37,624 nucleotides of DNA from Streptomyces malaysiense (GTDB lineage Bacteria > Actinomycetota > Actinomycetes > Streptomycetales > Streptomycetaceae), in assembly GCF_000980885.2 (NCBI RefSeq), contig NZ_LBDA02000081.1, positions 1 through 37,624 of the forward strand. Reading direction: 5' to 3'. This document shows, piece by piece, positions 22,070-31,697 of the stretch. Position 1 is the stretch's first letter; every line of letters starts with the position of its first letter. Below the pieces are notes generated by a model that had not been told where the DNA came from, ran no database searches, and saw nothing but the letters and a program-made list of their open reading frames with translations. The translations under genes and the position numbers were made by a program.

Positions 22070-23251
22070 ATGAGCACCGAGCGAGCCCTCCCCGAGTCCG
22101 CGCCGTACCCCTACGTGCTGCTGTCCGCCGCCGTCTCCCTCGACGGCTGCCTGGACGACACCGGCCCGGAGCGGCTGCTGCTGTCCGGACCGGCCGACTT
22201 CGACCGGGTCGACGCGGTACGGGCCTCGGCCGACGCGCTCCTGGTCGGCGCCGGCACCCTGCGGGCCGACAACCCGCGCCTGCTGGTCGCCTCCGCCGAG
22301 CGGCGTGCGGACCGCCTCGCGCGGGGCATGCCCGAGTACCCGCTGAAGGTCACCGTCACGGGCACCGGCGACCTCGACCCCGGGGCCCGCTTCTGGCACA
22401 CCGGCGGTGACAAGCTCGTGTACACGACGGACCGGGGCGCCGCGAAGGCCGTCCGGCTGATCGGCGGCGCCGCCGATGTCGTCGCGCTCGGCCCGGAGCT
22501 GGACTGGCGGGCCCTGCTCGGGCATCTGCGGGCGGAACGCGGGGTGCGCCGGCTGATGGTGGAGGGCGGCGCGGCCGTGCACACCCAGCTCCTCCAGCAG
22601 GGCCTCGCCGACGAGCTGCACCTGGCGGTCGCCCCGCTGATCGTGGGCGATCCGGCCGCCCCGCGGCTGTTCGGGCCCGGCCGCTACCAGGAGGGCCGGC
22701 TGCGGCTCGTGGAGTCCCGCCGGATCGAGGACGTCGTCCTGATGCGCTACGAGCCCACCGCGCCCGGCGCCGGCCCGGTGCCCACCGCCGCCGACCGGCA
22801 CTGGCTGCGCACGGCCTGCGAGCTGGCCGCGCTGTGCCCGCCCTCGGAGACGGCCTTCAGCGTCGGCGCGGTCGTGGTCGCCGCCGACGGCACCGAGCTG
22901 GCCCGCGGCCACTCCCGGGAGGGCGCGGACCCGGTTGTGCACGCGGAGGAGGCGGCACTCGCCAAGACCGGCCCCGCCGACCCCCGGCTGCCCGGCGCCA
23001 CCGTCTACAGCAGCCTGGAGCCCTGCGCCCGCCGCGCCTCCCGCCCCGCGCCCTGCGCCGAGCTGATCCTGCGGGCGGGGGTGCGCCGGGTGGTGACCGC
23101 ATGGCGGGAGCCGGACACCTTCGTGGTGGCGGCCGACGGCACGGGGGTGCTGACCGGTGCGGGCGCCGAGGTCCTCGTCCTGCCCGAGTACGAGGCCCTG
23201 GCCAAGGCCCCGAACCGGCACCTGCCGGGCCGATCCGGGGCCCCGTCGTAA
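22070..23251 (+). CDS. RibD-like reductase-deaminase with domains in reverse order
   Basis: This 393-residue protein starts at ATG 22070, with GGAG close upstream. Residues 1-230 are the RibD C-terminal reductase fold (dihydrofolate-reductase-like): YVLLSAAVSLDGCLDD, ADALLVGAGTLRADNPRL, RLMVEGGAAVHTQLLQQGLADELHL. Residues 245-375 are a cytidine-deaminase-like zinc domain with HAEEAAL (His291) and EPC...PAPC (Cys319, Cys329), matching RibD deaminases. In E. coli-type RibD the deaminase comes first; here the order is swapped. It probably acts on a pyrimidine intermediate of riboflavin or a related pathway. No other rib gene is adjacent, so a specialised role is possible. Confidence 0.82.
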   Translation: MSTERALPESAPYPYVLLSAAVSLDGCLDDTGPERLLLSGPADFDRVDAVRASADALLVGAGTLRADNPRLLVASAERRADRLARGMPEYPLKVTVTGTGDLDPGARFWHTGGDKLVYTTDRGAAKAVRLIGGAADVVALGPELDWRALLGHLRAERGVRRLMVEGGAAVHTQLLQQGLADELHLAVAPLIVGDPAAPRLFGPGRYQEGRLRLVESRRIEDVVLMRYEPTAPGAGPVPTAADRHWLRTACELAALCPPSETAFSVGAVVVAADGTELARGHSREGADPVVHAEEAALAKTGPADPRLPGATVYSSLEPCARRASRPAPCAELILRAGVRRVVTAWREPDTFVVAADGTGVLTGAGAEVLVLPEYEALAKAPNRHLPGRSGAPS

Positions 23252-23256
23252 CCGAT

Positions 23257-23284
23257 GTGCTTTCCACCCCGGTGATGGCGTACA
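23257..23284 (+). repeat. 28-bp repeat, copy 2, upstream of tRNA-fMet
   Basis: GTGCTTTCC-AC-CCCGGTGATGGCGTACA, followed by GTAGAGAC. TACAGT at 23281-23286 is a plausible -10 box 12 bases before the tRNA, so the block is probably the tRNA promoter. Copy 1 is at 22002-22029. Confidence 0.55.
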
Positions 23285-23297
23285 GTAGAGACATCGC

Positions 23298-23371
23298 CGC
23301 GGGGTGGAGCAGCTCGGTAGCTCGCTGGGCTCATAACCCAGAGGTCGCAGGTTCAAATCCTGTCCCCGCTA
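23298..23371 (+). tRNA. Initiator tRNA-fMet (CAT)
   Basis: The 74-base gene folds as a full cloverleaf. The anticodon arm is CTGGG-CTCATAA-CCCAG with anticodon CAT and the three G-C pairs that mark initiator tRNA. The acceptor ends CGCGGGG / CCCCGCT leave a C1-T72 mismatch, the other initiator hallmark that blocks use in elongation. The T arm is GCAGG-TTCAAAT-CCTGT. CCA is not encoded. A promoter-like repeat lies upstream and a strong terminator downstream. Confidence 0.97.
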
Positions 23372-23379
23372 CTGATATC

Positions 23380-23416
23380 TCAGGGCCGGAATCCAGTTGA
23401 CGGATTCCGGCCCTGA
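23380..23416 (+). terminator. Terminator of tRNA-fMet
   Basis: TCAGGGCCGGAATCC, loop AGTTGAC, GGATTCCGGCCCTGA: fifteen perfect base pairs followed by GTGTTTT. A classic intrinsic terminator. Confidence 0.92.
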
Positions 23417-23669
23417 GTGTTTTCCGGCGGCTCGGCCGTGGCCTCCCCCGGGGGTCACGCGTGGTGATCGTTCGACCGCCCTGCGCATAACGTCTGAGTC
23501 ACCATCAAAAACCGGATGACTCCTGGACGCCGGTCAACTCGCCCGGTTTGGCGGCCCGCTGGGCGGTACGTCCATGGGTCGGAGCGTTAATGATCAAGCC
23601 GAACGGCTTGGAAAGTTCCCCCCGGGTCTATTAACGTTCGATAACGCAGCGCGGTCGTCCCAGCCGTCA

Positions 23670-23838
23670 CCCGAGGCGGCTCCGTGCGCACGCGCCGAAT
23701 CCCGTAAGGGAACCGGGGAACCACCACCTTGGGGTGAATCACGCGGACACCGACGCGGACCCAGCGGTCCACGAGCGGTATACGCGCGTAGGAGACCTTC
23801 CTGCTCCGAACCCGTCAGCTAACCCGGTAGGCGGAGGA
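23670..23838 (+). ncRNA. c-di-AMP riboswitch (ydaO/yuaA type)
   Basis: The leader of the M23 peptidase gene holds the conserved blocks of the ydaO riboswitch in order: GCCGAATCCCGTAAGGGAAC, CCGGGGAACCA, TTGGGGTGAATC, and near the end CCGAACCCGTCAGCTAACC followed by GGTAGGC. ydaO riboswitches bind c-di-AMP and usually turn expression off; in actinobacteria they often precede cell-wall hydrolase genes, as here. The gene starts about 20 bases after the last block. Ends are approximate. The stretch 23417-23669 before it has no gene and presumably contains the promoter. Confidence 0.9.
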
Positions 23839-23857
23839 AGGAAAGGAGCACGCCCCC

Positions 23858-24910
23858 GTGGCGTCCAACCGGCCTGCCCCAGAAGTCCCGTTCGTGCCCG
23901 CTCAGCGCGAACCCGAGTCGTTCGGCCCCGGCCCCGGCCTCGACGACGGTCCCTGGGAGGAGTGGAACCCCACCGAGGAGACCGTCACCCCGGTCCGTGG
24001 CCGACACCGCGTCGCCAAGCAGCGCGGCGGCTTCGCCCGCAGCTCCACCGTCCTCGGCGTAGGCGTGATCGCCGCCGTCGGCGCGGGCGGCATCGCCAGC
24101 GCCAACACCGGCAAGCCGCCGGTCTCCATCTCGGTGCCGGACATGCCGGACGTCCCGGTGCCGCACCTGTCCACCGTCGAGCACTTCTTCGGCGACGACT
24201 CCACCGACGCGCCCCGGGCCAGGACCGCCACCGCGCTCACCGACCTCGGGCAGACCACCGAGGGCGCCAAGGACACCGGTGCCGGCGAGGCCCTGCGCAA
24301 CCGGATCATGGCCCAGGCCGAGCAGCAGCAGGGCCAGGCCGACAGCAAGGCCACCGCCGCGATGGTCGCCGCCGCCCAGCAGCAGACCGACGCCGCGGCC
24401 GCCGCGGCGGAGAAGGAGGCCGCCGGCAAGGCCGCCGCCGCCAAGGAGAAGGCGCAGGCCGACGAGAAGAAGGCGGCCGAGGCCAAGCGGCTGGCCGAGC
24501 TGGCCAAGCAGTACACGCTGCCCGTCGTCTCGTACACGATCACCGGCACCTTCGGGCAGCCCGGCGCCATGTGGTCCTCCGGCTACCACACCGGCCTCGA
24601 CTTCGCCGCCCCCACCGGCACCCTGATCAAGGCCGTCCACGGCGGCACCGTCACCCAGGCCGGCTGGGCCGGTGCCTACGGCTACCGCACCGTCCTCACC
24701 CTGGACGACGGCACCGAGCTGTGGTTCTGCCACCAGTCCTCGATCAACGTCTCGGTCGGCCAGAAGGTCGGCACCGGCGAGGTCATCGGCCGCGTCGGCG
24801 CCACCGGCAACGTCACCGGACCGCACCTGCACCTGGAGGTCCACCCGAACGGGCAGGCCACCGCCGTCGACCCCGCGCCCTGGCTGCGCGACAAGGGCCT
24901 CAACCCCTGA
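23858..24910 (+). CDS. M23-family (LytM) cell-wall peptidase under c-di-AMP control
   Basis: This 350-residue protein starts at GTG with AAAGGAG nine bases upstream. A basic N-terminal region and a hydrophobic segment (STVLGVGVIAAVGAGGIASA) act as signal or anchor. Residues 145-215 form an alanine/lysine/glutamate-rich coiled coil (AAAAEKEAAGKAAAAKEKAQ). The C-terminal M23 domain carries HTGLD (His244, Asp248) and GPHLHLEV (His323, His325); a further histidine is in WFCHQSS (His292). The full zinc set is present, so it should cut peptidoglycan cross-links outside the membrane. The riboswitch directly upstream ties expression to c-di-AMP, as known for growth and spore-germination hydrolases of streptomycetes. 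Confidence 0.92.
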   Translation: MASNRPAPEVPFVPAQREPESFGPGPGLDDGPWEEWNPTEETVTPVRGRHRVAKQRGGFARSSTVLGVGVIAAVGAGGIASANTGKPPVSISVPDMPDVPVPHLSTVEHFFGDDSTDAPRARTATALTDLGQTTEGAKDTGAGEALRNRIMAQAEQQQGQADSKATAAMVAAAQQQTDAAAAAAEKEAAGKAAAAKEKAQADEKKAAEAKRLAELAKQYTLPVVSYTITGTFGQPGAMWSSGYHTGLDFAAPTGTLIKAVHGGTVTQAGWAGAYGYRTVLTLDDGTELWFCHQSSINVSVGQKVGTGEVIGRVGATGNVTGPHLHLEVHPNGQATAVDPAPWLRDKGLNP

Positions 24911-24978
24911 CGGAGAACGCGCGGCTCTCCACATCGGCGGCGGAATGCGATCTTCCGTCGCCGGTGTTGATGTGAAGC

Positions 24979-25923
<945 letters not shown>

Positions 25924-25987
25924 GGCCTCTCGCCTGGATCATGCCGGGCTCGCGGGGTCCGGCCTGATCCAAACGAAAGACCCCAGG

Positions 25988-27373
25988 TCACATCCGGTAC
26001 GGGTCGTACGCGGGGTGCGGCGCCGCCGGGTGGCCGTACCCGGGACCCGGGCCCTGCGGATACCCGTACCCCGGCCCGTACCCCGGCCCGTGCACCGGCC
26101 CCCGCACGTAGGCGTGCCCGTACGGCGCGGGTGCCCACCCCATCGGGACGGGGGCGGGGGCCGCCCTGCGGGCCGCGTACTCCAGGGCCGGGCGGGCGGC
26201 CTCCCGGCGCTGCCACAGCTCCGCCAGCAGCTCCCGCTCACGGGCCGCGAAGTCCGCCCCCGCCCGGCCGCGGCGGCCCCGCGCGCGCAGCAGCGCGAGG
26301 GCGGTGGCGTACGTCTCGTACCGCGCGACCGCCCGTGCCGTGGGGCGGCCGGCGTGGTGGCGGGCGTAGTCGCGGGCCATCCGGCGGGCGCGCATCGAGC
26401 TCAGCGCGAAGGGTTCGGCCGGGCCCAGCCAGCCGGCCAGCACGTACACGGGCAGTTCCGCGCGCACCGTGCGCAGCTCCTGCTGCCGGGTCCAGATCCC
26501 GAGCCAGGTCAGCAGCCCGAACACGGGCAGCATGAAGGCGCCGTAGACCGCGAGGAAGCCGTACTGGCCGAAGCCGGCCGAGCCGTTCCACAGGGCGTGC
26601 ATGCACATCGCGAGGAGGAGTCCGCCGAGCGGGATCAGCATCCGCCGGGCGCGCCCGCGGGACCCGTACACCGCGGCGAGGCCGAAGCCGATGCCGGTGC
26701 AGGTGGTGAACAAGGGGTGCGCGAACGGGGACATCACGATGCGCACGAAGAAGGTGGCGGCGGTGACGGAGACGATGCCGTGGCCGCCGGTGACCTGGTC
26801 GGTGCCGAAGGCCGTGCCGAGATAGAGGATGTTCTCGGTGAACGCGAACCCGGTGGCGGTGATCCCGGCTATCACCATCCCGTCCACGATCCCGGTGAAC
26901 TCGCGCCTGCGGAAGAGGAAGACGAGCAGTACGGCTGCGGCCTTGGCGGACTCCTCCACGATCGGGGCGATCACGGTGGCGCCGAGGGTGTTGGCACTCG
27001 CCGGGTCCGCGGTGGAGGTGGCTATCCACTTGGTCGCGAAGCTGTTGGCGACGATGGCTATGAGCGCCGCCGCGAACGCGCCCCAGCAGAACGCGAACAC
27101 CAGGTTCCGCCAGGCGAAGGGCGCCACCCGGTCCAGCCAGCGGAACGCGGTGATCAGCCAGGGCACCGGCAGCACCGCGAGACCGAGCCCCACCAGGAAC
27201 CCCTCGGTGCCCGTCTCCCTGCGCACCAGCGCCAGGATGACCAGGCCCGACATCGCCAGCAGCGTGATCAGCGCGCCGTACCGCACCCACCGCAGCTGCC
27301 ACCAGTGCGGGTGGCGCAGCGCCTCGTCACCGGGGTTCGGGGGGTACGTCGGGTGCACGGAACTGATGGCCAC
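25988..27373 (-). CDS. PrsW-family intramembrane metalloprotease
   Basis: This 461-residue protein starts at GTG 27373 with AGGG eight bases upstream. It has about eight hydrophobic segments between residues 30 and 310. The PrsW/CPBP hallmarks are present: EES (140-142), FTEN (178-181), FAHP (His219) and MHALWN (His259), which together form the metal site inside the membrane. The C-terminal 140 residues are cytosolic, first charged and helical, then a low-complexity Gly/Pro/Tyr tail (GPGYGPGYGYPQGPGPGYG). PrsW cleaves anti-sigma factors in Bacillus; targets in streptomycetes are mostly unknown. It is last in a minus-strand run after trmB. Confidence 0.88.
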   Translation of the reverse strand: MAISSVHPTYPPNPGDEALRHPHWWQLRWVRYGALITLLAMSGLVILALVRRETGTEGFLVGLGLAVLPVPWLITAFRWLDRVAPFAWRNLVFAFCWGAFAAALIAIVANSFATKWIATSTADPASANTLGATVIAPIVEESAKAAAVLLVFLFRRREFTGIVDGMVIAGITATGFAFTENILYLGTAFGTDQVTGGHGIVSVTAATFFVRIVMSPFAHPLFTTCTGIGFGLAAVYGSRGRARRMLIPLGGLLLAMCMHALWNGSAGFGQYGFLAVYGAFMLPVFGLLTWLGIWTRQQELRTVRAELPVYVLAGWLGPAEPFALSSMRARRMARDYARHHAGRPTARAVARYETYATALALLRARGRRGRAGADFAARERELLAELWQRREAARPALEYAARRAAPAPVPMGWAPAPYGHAYVRGPVHGPGYGPGYGYPQGPGPGYGHPAAPHPAYDPYRM

Positions 27374-27414
27374 GGCATCGACCCTAACGGTGGCGGGACG
27401 AGGGGCTGAGCGGT

Positions 27415-28215
27415 TTACCGGCGGCGGAAGAGAAGATCGTTCACGACATGTCCCTTGTCCAGGCCCTGCCCCTCGAAACGGGTCAGCGGCCGGAACTCGG
27501 GCCGGGGCGCGAAACCGCCGTCGGCCTGCGTGTTCTCGAAGCCGGGGTGGGCGCCGAGCACGTCGAGCATCTGCTCGGCGTACGGCTCCCAGTCGGTCGC
27601 GCAGTGCACCAGCGCGCCGGGCCGCAGCCGGGTCGCGGCCAGGTCGAGGAACTCGGGCTGGATCAGCCGCCGCTTGTGGTGGCGCTTCTTGGGCCAGGGG
27701 TCCGGGAAGTAGACGCGCAGCCCGGCGAGGGCGTCGGGGCGGAGCATCTCGCGCAGCAGGATGATCGCGTCCCCGTTGCCCACCCGGACGTTGTCCAGCG
27801 TGTTCTGCTCGGCCAGGTTCAGCAGATTGCCCTGGCCGGGGGTGTGCACATCGACCGCGAGGACATTGGTGCCGGGGTCGGCGGCGGCCATCCGCGCGGT
27901 GGCCTCGCCCATGCCGAAGCCGATCTCCAGGACCACGGGACGGTCGTTGCCGAACAGCTCGGCGAGGTCGAGCACCCGCTGTCCGTCGATGTCCAGCCCC
28001 CAGGCGGGCCACAGCCGCTGGAGCGCGTCGGCCTGCCCGGTCGTCACCCGGCTGCGGCGCGGCTGGAAGCTGCGGATCCGCCGCTCGAAGTGCGAGCCCG
28101 CGGGATCGGCCCGCGGGCCGTCCGGGAAGCGCGGCTCGCCCTTGGCCCGGGTGTGCCGGGGGGCGTCCGGGGCCGGCTCGGACAGTACGTCGGGGGTGTT
28201 CAGCGCATCAGACAC
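27415..28215 (-). CDS. trmB: tRNA (guanine-N7-)-methyltransferase
   Basis: This 266-residue enzyme makes m7G46 in the variable loop of tRNAs, using SAM. The SAM site is VVLEIGFGMGEATARMA. The family signature FPDPWPKKRHHKRRLIQPEF (tRNA contact and catalysis) is complete, and the C-terminal TRFEGQGLDKGHVVNDLLF is typical. The N-terminal 55 residues are a disordered extension common in actinobacteria. The start is taken as GTG 28215, 13 bases after the lhgO stop; no strong ribosome binding site is seen, suggesting coupling to lhgO. Confidence 0.95.
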   Translation of the reverse strand: MSDALNTPDVLSEPAPDAPRHTRAKGEPRFPDGPRADPAGSHFERRIRSFQPRRSRVTTGQADALQRLWPAWGLDIDGQRVLDLAELFGNDRPVVLEIGFGMGEATARMAAADPGTNVLAVDVHTPGQGNLLNLAEQNTLDNVRVGNGDAIILLREMLRPDALAGLRVYFPDPWPKKRHHKRRLIQPEFLDLAATRLRPGALVHCATDWEPYAEQMLDVLGAHPGFENTQADGGFAPRPEFRPLTRFEGQGLDKGHVVNDLLFRRR

Positions 28216-28228
28216 AGTACGAACGAGT

Positions 28229-29467
28229 CTACGGGCGCGCCGCGGGGAGGCCCGCGCCACCGGCCGCCGCCAGCATCCGGAGCGCTCGGCTCGCGACCTC
28301 CCGGCCGATCGGCAGGGACGCGGTGGCCGCCGGGGACGGCGCGTTCAGCACATGCACCGCGCGGGGTCCCTCCTTGATCAGGAAGTCGTCCACCAGCGAG
28401 CCGTCCCGCAGCACCGCCTGCGCCCGCACCCCGGCCGGCGCCGGCACCAGGTCGTCGGCCCGCGCCGCGGGCAGCAGTCTGCGCACCGCCTCCAGGAACG
28501 CCCCCTTCGACAGCGAGCGGTGCAGCTCACCCGCGCCGTGGCGCCAGTGCCGCCGCGCTATGGCCCACGATCCCGGCCAGGTCAGGGTGCCGGCCAGCTC
28601 CCGGGGCCGTACGACGTTCCAGCCGTAGCCCTCCCGGGCCAGGGCCGGCACCGCGTTGGGGCCGATGTGGACGCCGCCGTCGACGCCCCGGGTCAGATGC
28701 ACGCCGAGGAACGGGAACGCCGGGTCGGGCACCGGGTACACCAGCCCGCGCACCAGCTCGGGCCGCGCCAGCTCGTAGTACTCCCCGCGGAACGGCACGA
28801 TCCGCACCCCGGGCTCGTCCCCGGTCAGCCGGGCCAGCGTGTCGCAGTACAGCCCGGCGCAGTTCACCAGCACCCGCCCGCGCACGACGTCCCCGGCCGC
28901 GGTGCGCACGGCCACACCCCGTCCGGGGCGCCGGTCCACCCGGACGGCCTCCGCGCCGTAGCGGATGTCGGCGCCGGAGGCGAGGGCGAGCTGCCCGGCG
29001 ACGCCCGCGTAGTCGCACACGCCGGTGCTGCCGACGTGTATGGCGGCCAGTCCGCGCACCTGTGGCTCGTAGTCGGCGATCTGGGCGGCGCCCAGCTCGC
29101 GCACCGGGATTCCGTTCTCCCGGCCGCGCTGGACCAGGGCGTGCAGCCGGGGCAGCTCCGCGCGCTCGGTGGCCACGATCAGCTTGCCGGTGACGGCGTG
29201 CTCGATGCCGTACTCGGCGCAGAACTTCACCATCTCGGCCGCGCCCCGCACCGCGTACCGCGCCTTGAGCGAACCCGGGCGGTAGTAGATCCCGCTGTGG
29301 ATCACCCCGCTGTTGCGCCCGGTCTGGTGGCGCGCCGGGCCCGGCTCCTTCTCCAGCACGGTCACCCGCGTCCCCGGCGCCGCCCTGCCGACCGCGTACG
29401 CCGTCGACAGCCCGACGATCCCCCCTCCGACCACGAGCACATCGCAGTCGTACGCCCCGACCGGCAC
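28229..29467 (-). CDS. lhgO: L-2-hydroxyglutarate oxidase
   Basis: This FAD-dependent enzyme of about 412 residues oxidises L-2-hydroxyglutarate to 2-oxoglutarate. The dinucleotide fold is CDVLVVGGGIVGLSTAYAV, followed by the glutamate EKE. The family segments are GRNSGVIHSGIYYRPGSLK, RGEYYELAR and VHLTRGVDGGVHIGPNAV, with HVLNAPSPAATASLPIG at the C-terminal FAD site. The start is taken as GTG 29467 with GGAGG eight bases upstream; GTG 29476 is too close to that site. It lies between the HTH-TPR regulator and trmB in one direction, spacing 94 and 13 bases. Confidence 0.93.
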   Translation of the reverse strand: MPVGAYDCDVLVVGGGIVGLSTAYAVGRAAPGTRVTVLEKEPGPARHQTGRNSGVIHSGIYYRPGSLKARYAVRGAAEMVKFCAEYGIEHAVTGKLIVATERAELPRLHALVQRGRENGIPVRELGAAQIADYEPQVRGLAAIHVGSTGVCDYAGVAGQLALASGADIRYGAEAVRVDRRPGRGVAVRTAAGDVVRGRVLVNCAGLYCDTLARLTGDEPGVRIVPFRGEYYELARPELVRGLVYPVPDPAFPFLGVHLTRGVDGGVHIGPNAVPALAREGYGWNVVRPRELAGTLTWPGSWAIARRHWRHGAGELHRSLSKGAFLEAVRRLLPAARADDLVPAPAGVRAQAVLRDGSLVDDFLIKEGPRAVHVLNAPSPAATASLPIGREVASRALRMLAAAGGAGLPAARP

Positions 29468-29561
29468 CCGCACCACCTCCCACGTCGATAGTGCACTGCG
29501 CCACTGACAGCGCCTTCAAACGCCGGGGTGATCAGAACCGCACCGGGGCCGGGGCGCGGTG

Positions 29562-30986
29562 CTACGCGGGGGCCCTCAGCAGGGGCCGGGCCCGCTCCCG
29601 CAGCTCGACCACGCGCGGCTCGTCGCCGTACGCCTCCAGGCGGTGCAGCAGGTCCCGCACGTACTCCGTGGTCCGCGCCGAGGAGATCCGCCCGGCCACC
29701 TCCACCGCCCGCACCCCCTGCTCGCAGGCCGCGTCCAGGTTCCCGGACTCCAGCTCGGCCACCGCGGAGACGACCAGCCGCAGCCCGTGCGAGCGCACGA
29801 ACTCCTCCGTCGGCTTCGACAGCGCCTGCTCGGTGAACCTGCGCACCTGGCGGGGCAGCTTCAGGTCCCGGTAGCACTCGGCCGCGTCCGCCGCGAAGCG
29901 GTCGTAGCCGTAGAACCCGAGCCACGAGGGATCGTTGTCCCCCTCGCGGGAGCGCTCCAGCCAGCTCTCCGCCGCCTTCAGCGCCGCGCCCGCCGCCTGG
30001 GCGTCCCCGGCGCGCGCGTGGGCGCGCGCCTCGACCAGCCGGAAGAAGCTCATCGTGCGGGCGGTGGCCAGTCCCCGGTTGCGTTCGAGGGCGGCCTGCG
30101 CGAGGTCGACCCCCTCGTCCCCGAAGCCCCGGTAGGTCGCCTGGAGCGACATGGAGGCGAGGACGTATCCGCCGAGCGGCACGTCGGCGGCCGCGCGCGC
30201 GAGCCGCAGCGCCTGGATGTAGTACCGCTGCGCCGCCTCCTGCTGGCCGGTGTCGAAGGCCATCCACCCGGCGAGCCGGGTGAGCTCGGCGGAGGCACCG
30301 AACAGCGCGCGGCCGACCTCGTCGGAGTACCCGCCGAGCAGCAGCGGCGCCGCCTCGACGCGCAGGCACTCCGGCACCATCGACGAACGCCAGTCGCCGC
30401 CCCCGTACTTGGAGTCCCAGCGCCTGGCGTCCTCGGCGGCCTCCCGCAGCTTGCGCACATCGCTGTGGCCGACCCTGACCGGTGCGCCGACGCCATCGGC
30501 GGAGCCGTCCTCCCGCGCGACCGAGCTGTCGGCGGGGGTTATCAGCCAGCGTGAGGCGGGCGTCGCGTAGGCGCTCACCGCGAAGGATCCGGCCAGCGAC
30601 TGCCAGATCCCGCCGGAGCCGGCCCGGCGCCCGGCCAGGTCGAGGCGGTACAGCTCGGTCGCCGACCGCACGGCCTGCGCCACGTCCCTCGGGAAGGCGA
30701 GGCCGACCTCGGGCGCGGGGTCCGCGTCCGCCAGGCCGATCTCGTGCAGCGGCACCGGCCGGCCGAGTTTCTGCCCGATGGCGGCCGCGATGAGGTGGGG
30801 CGCGGCGCCCTGCGGCACCATGCCCTTCGACACCCAGCGCGCCACGGACGTCTTGTCGTAGCGAAGTGTCAACCCGCGTTGGGCGCCAAGATCGTTGACG
30901 CGACGCGCGAGTCCTGCGTTGCTGATTCCCGCGAGGGCGAGAACGGCGCCGAGCTTTTCGTTCGGCCCGCGTTGCTCCCTGGACAT
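29562..30986 (-). CDS. HTH-TPR regulator (NsdA/ORF1590-like)
   Basis: This 474-residue protein starts at ATG 30986 with AGGGG six bases upstream. Residues 1-75 hold a divergent helix-turn-helix (LARRVNDLGAQRGLTLRYDK then TSVARWVSKGMVPQ). The remainder is mostly TPR-like helices (AQRYYIQALRLARAAADV, DEGVDLAQAALERNRG, FTEQALSKPTEEFVRSHG). The layout resembles streptomycete sporulation or antibiotic regulators such as NsdA and the S. griseus ORF1590 product; I recall a homologue beside an asparagine-synthetase-like gene in S. coelicolor but cannot check it here. The island regulator at 14504-15856 has the same architecture. Confidence 0.82.
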   Translation of the reverse strand: MSREQRGPNEKLGAVLALAGISNAGLARRVNDLGAQRGLTLRYDKTSVARWVSKGMVPQGAAPHLIAAAIGQKLGRPVPLHEIGLADADPAPEVGLAFPRDVAQAVRSATELYRLDLAGRRAGSGGIWQSLAGSFAVSAYATPASRWLITPADSSVAREDGSADGVGAPVRVGHSDVRKLREAAEDARRWDSKYGGGDWRSSMVPECLRVEAAPLLLGGYSDEVGRALFGASAELTRLAGWMAFDTGQQEAAQRYYIQALRLARAAADVPLGGYVLASMSLQATYRGFGDEGVDLAQAALERNRGLATARTMSFFRLVEARAHARAGDAQAAGAALKAAESWLERSREGDNDPSWLGFYGYDRFAADAAECYRDLKLPRQVRRFTEQALSKPTEEFVRSHGLRLVVSAVAELESGNLDAACEQGVRAVEVAGRISSARTTEYVRDLLHRLEAYGDEPRVVELRERARPLLRAPA

Positions 30987-31697
30987 GCGCCACCCCTCGA
31001 CACAGACGGCCGCCGCGCGGGCATAACCGCGCGGCATTCGTAAACCCAGCGTAGTTCGCCGCATCCCAAGCGTTAAGGGGCGTCGTTCCGGATGGCGGGA
31101 TTGTGGTCCGTACGGGAGTGCGGACCAGTACGCACCGTGCACGGAACGGTCGTCGCGTGCCCCCGCGCGTGTGGCCGTGCGCCCGGCCGTGCGCTCTTCT
31201 CCGGCCAATCCGGAGGCGGTTTCCTGGTTCTGCGTGGGTCGGCCCGCTGTACTGGATCCAGCGGGCTGGGGGACACCGCCGCCTTCATCCCCGCGGGTGG
31301 CGGACCGGTCCGGGAGGCGGACGCCGCCTCCCGGACCGTGCGTGCGTCCGGGGCGCCGCGATCACCACGAGTCCCTACGGAGCGTGCTCATCTCCCGGGC
31401 GCGGTTCGGTATTTGGCTGAAAATCGTCCCGCAGGTGTGCGGGAGATTTCTGCTCCAACCATGCAACTTAGGGGCGCGAAAGGCGTTTTTGGGGGGCGTA
31501 CCGGGGGCGCATTCGCGTCGCGCCCTGTCTGGTGACACTCGCGCCGACCTTGGACCATGATGGCCGTGCGGCCGCGAACCCCCCTTCCTCCTCCCGCCGT
31601 TCCGGGCGGTGTCACCCCACCTCTCCCAGGCGTCCTTCGTGGCAGCATGGGACCGGTTCGATCGGTGCACTGGTTGTCCACAGGCTGTGGAGGCACG
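30987..31697. other. 711-base divergent intergenic region
   Basis: It separates the HTH-TPR regulator (minus) and the asparagine-synthetase-like gene (plus). No gene is convincing: open frames here have no binding site or family pattern. It contains a T/G-rich stretch (GCGTTTTTGGGGGG near 31480) and, at 31674-31691, TTGTCCACAGGCTGTGGA, a perfect Streptomyces-type DnaA box with an inverted half-copy, just before the ribosome binding site of the next gene. Confidence 0.5.
31674..31691. promoter_or_regulatory. DnaA-box-like inverted pair before the asparagine-synthetase-like gene
   Basis: TTGTCCACA at 31674-31682 equals the Streptomyces DnaA box consensus, and TGTGGA at 31686-31691 is its inverted core. 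It touches the GGAGG at 31689-31693. DnaA control or titration is possible; chance occurrence cannot be excluded. Confidence 0.35.

Noticed and set aside
31462..31535. A 24-residue plus-strand peptide (begins MQLRGAKGVFGG) upstream of the asparagine-synthetase-like gene, considered as a lasso or other RiPP precursor
   Set aside because: It has no ribosome binding site and no leader region, no leader peptidase or transporter gene is nearby, and the synthetase-like protein has a degenerate PP-loop.
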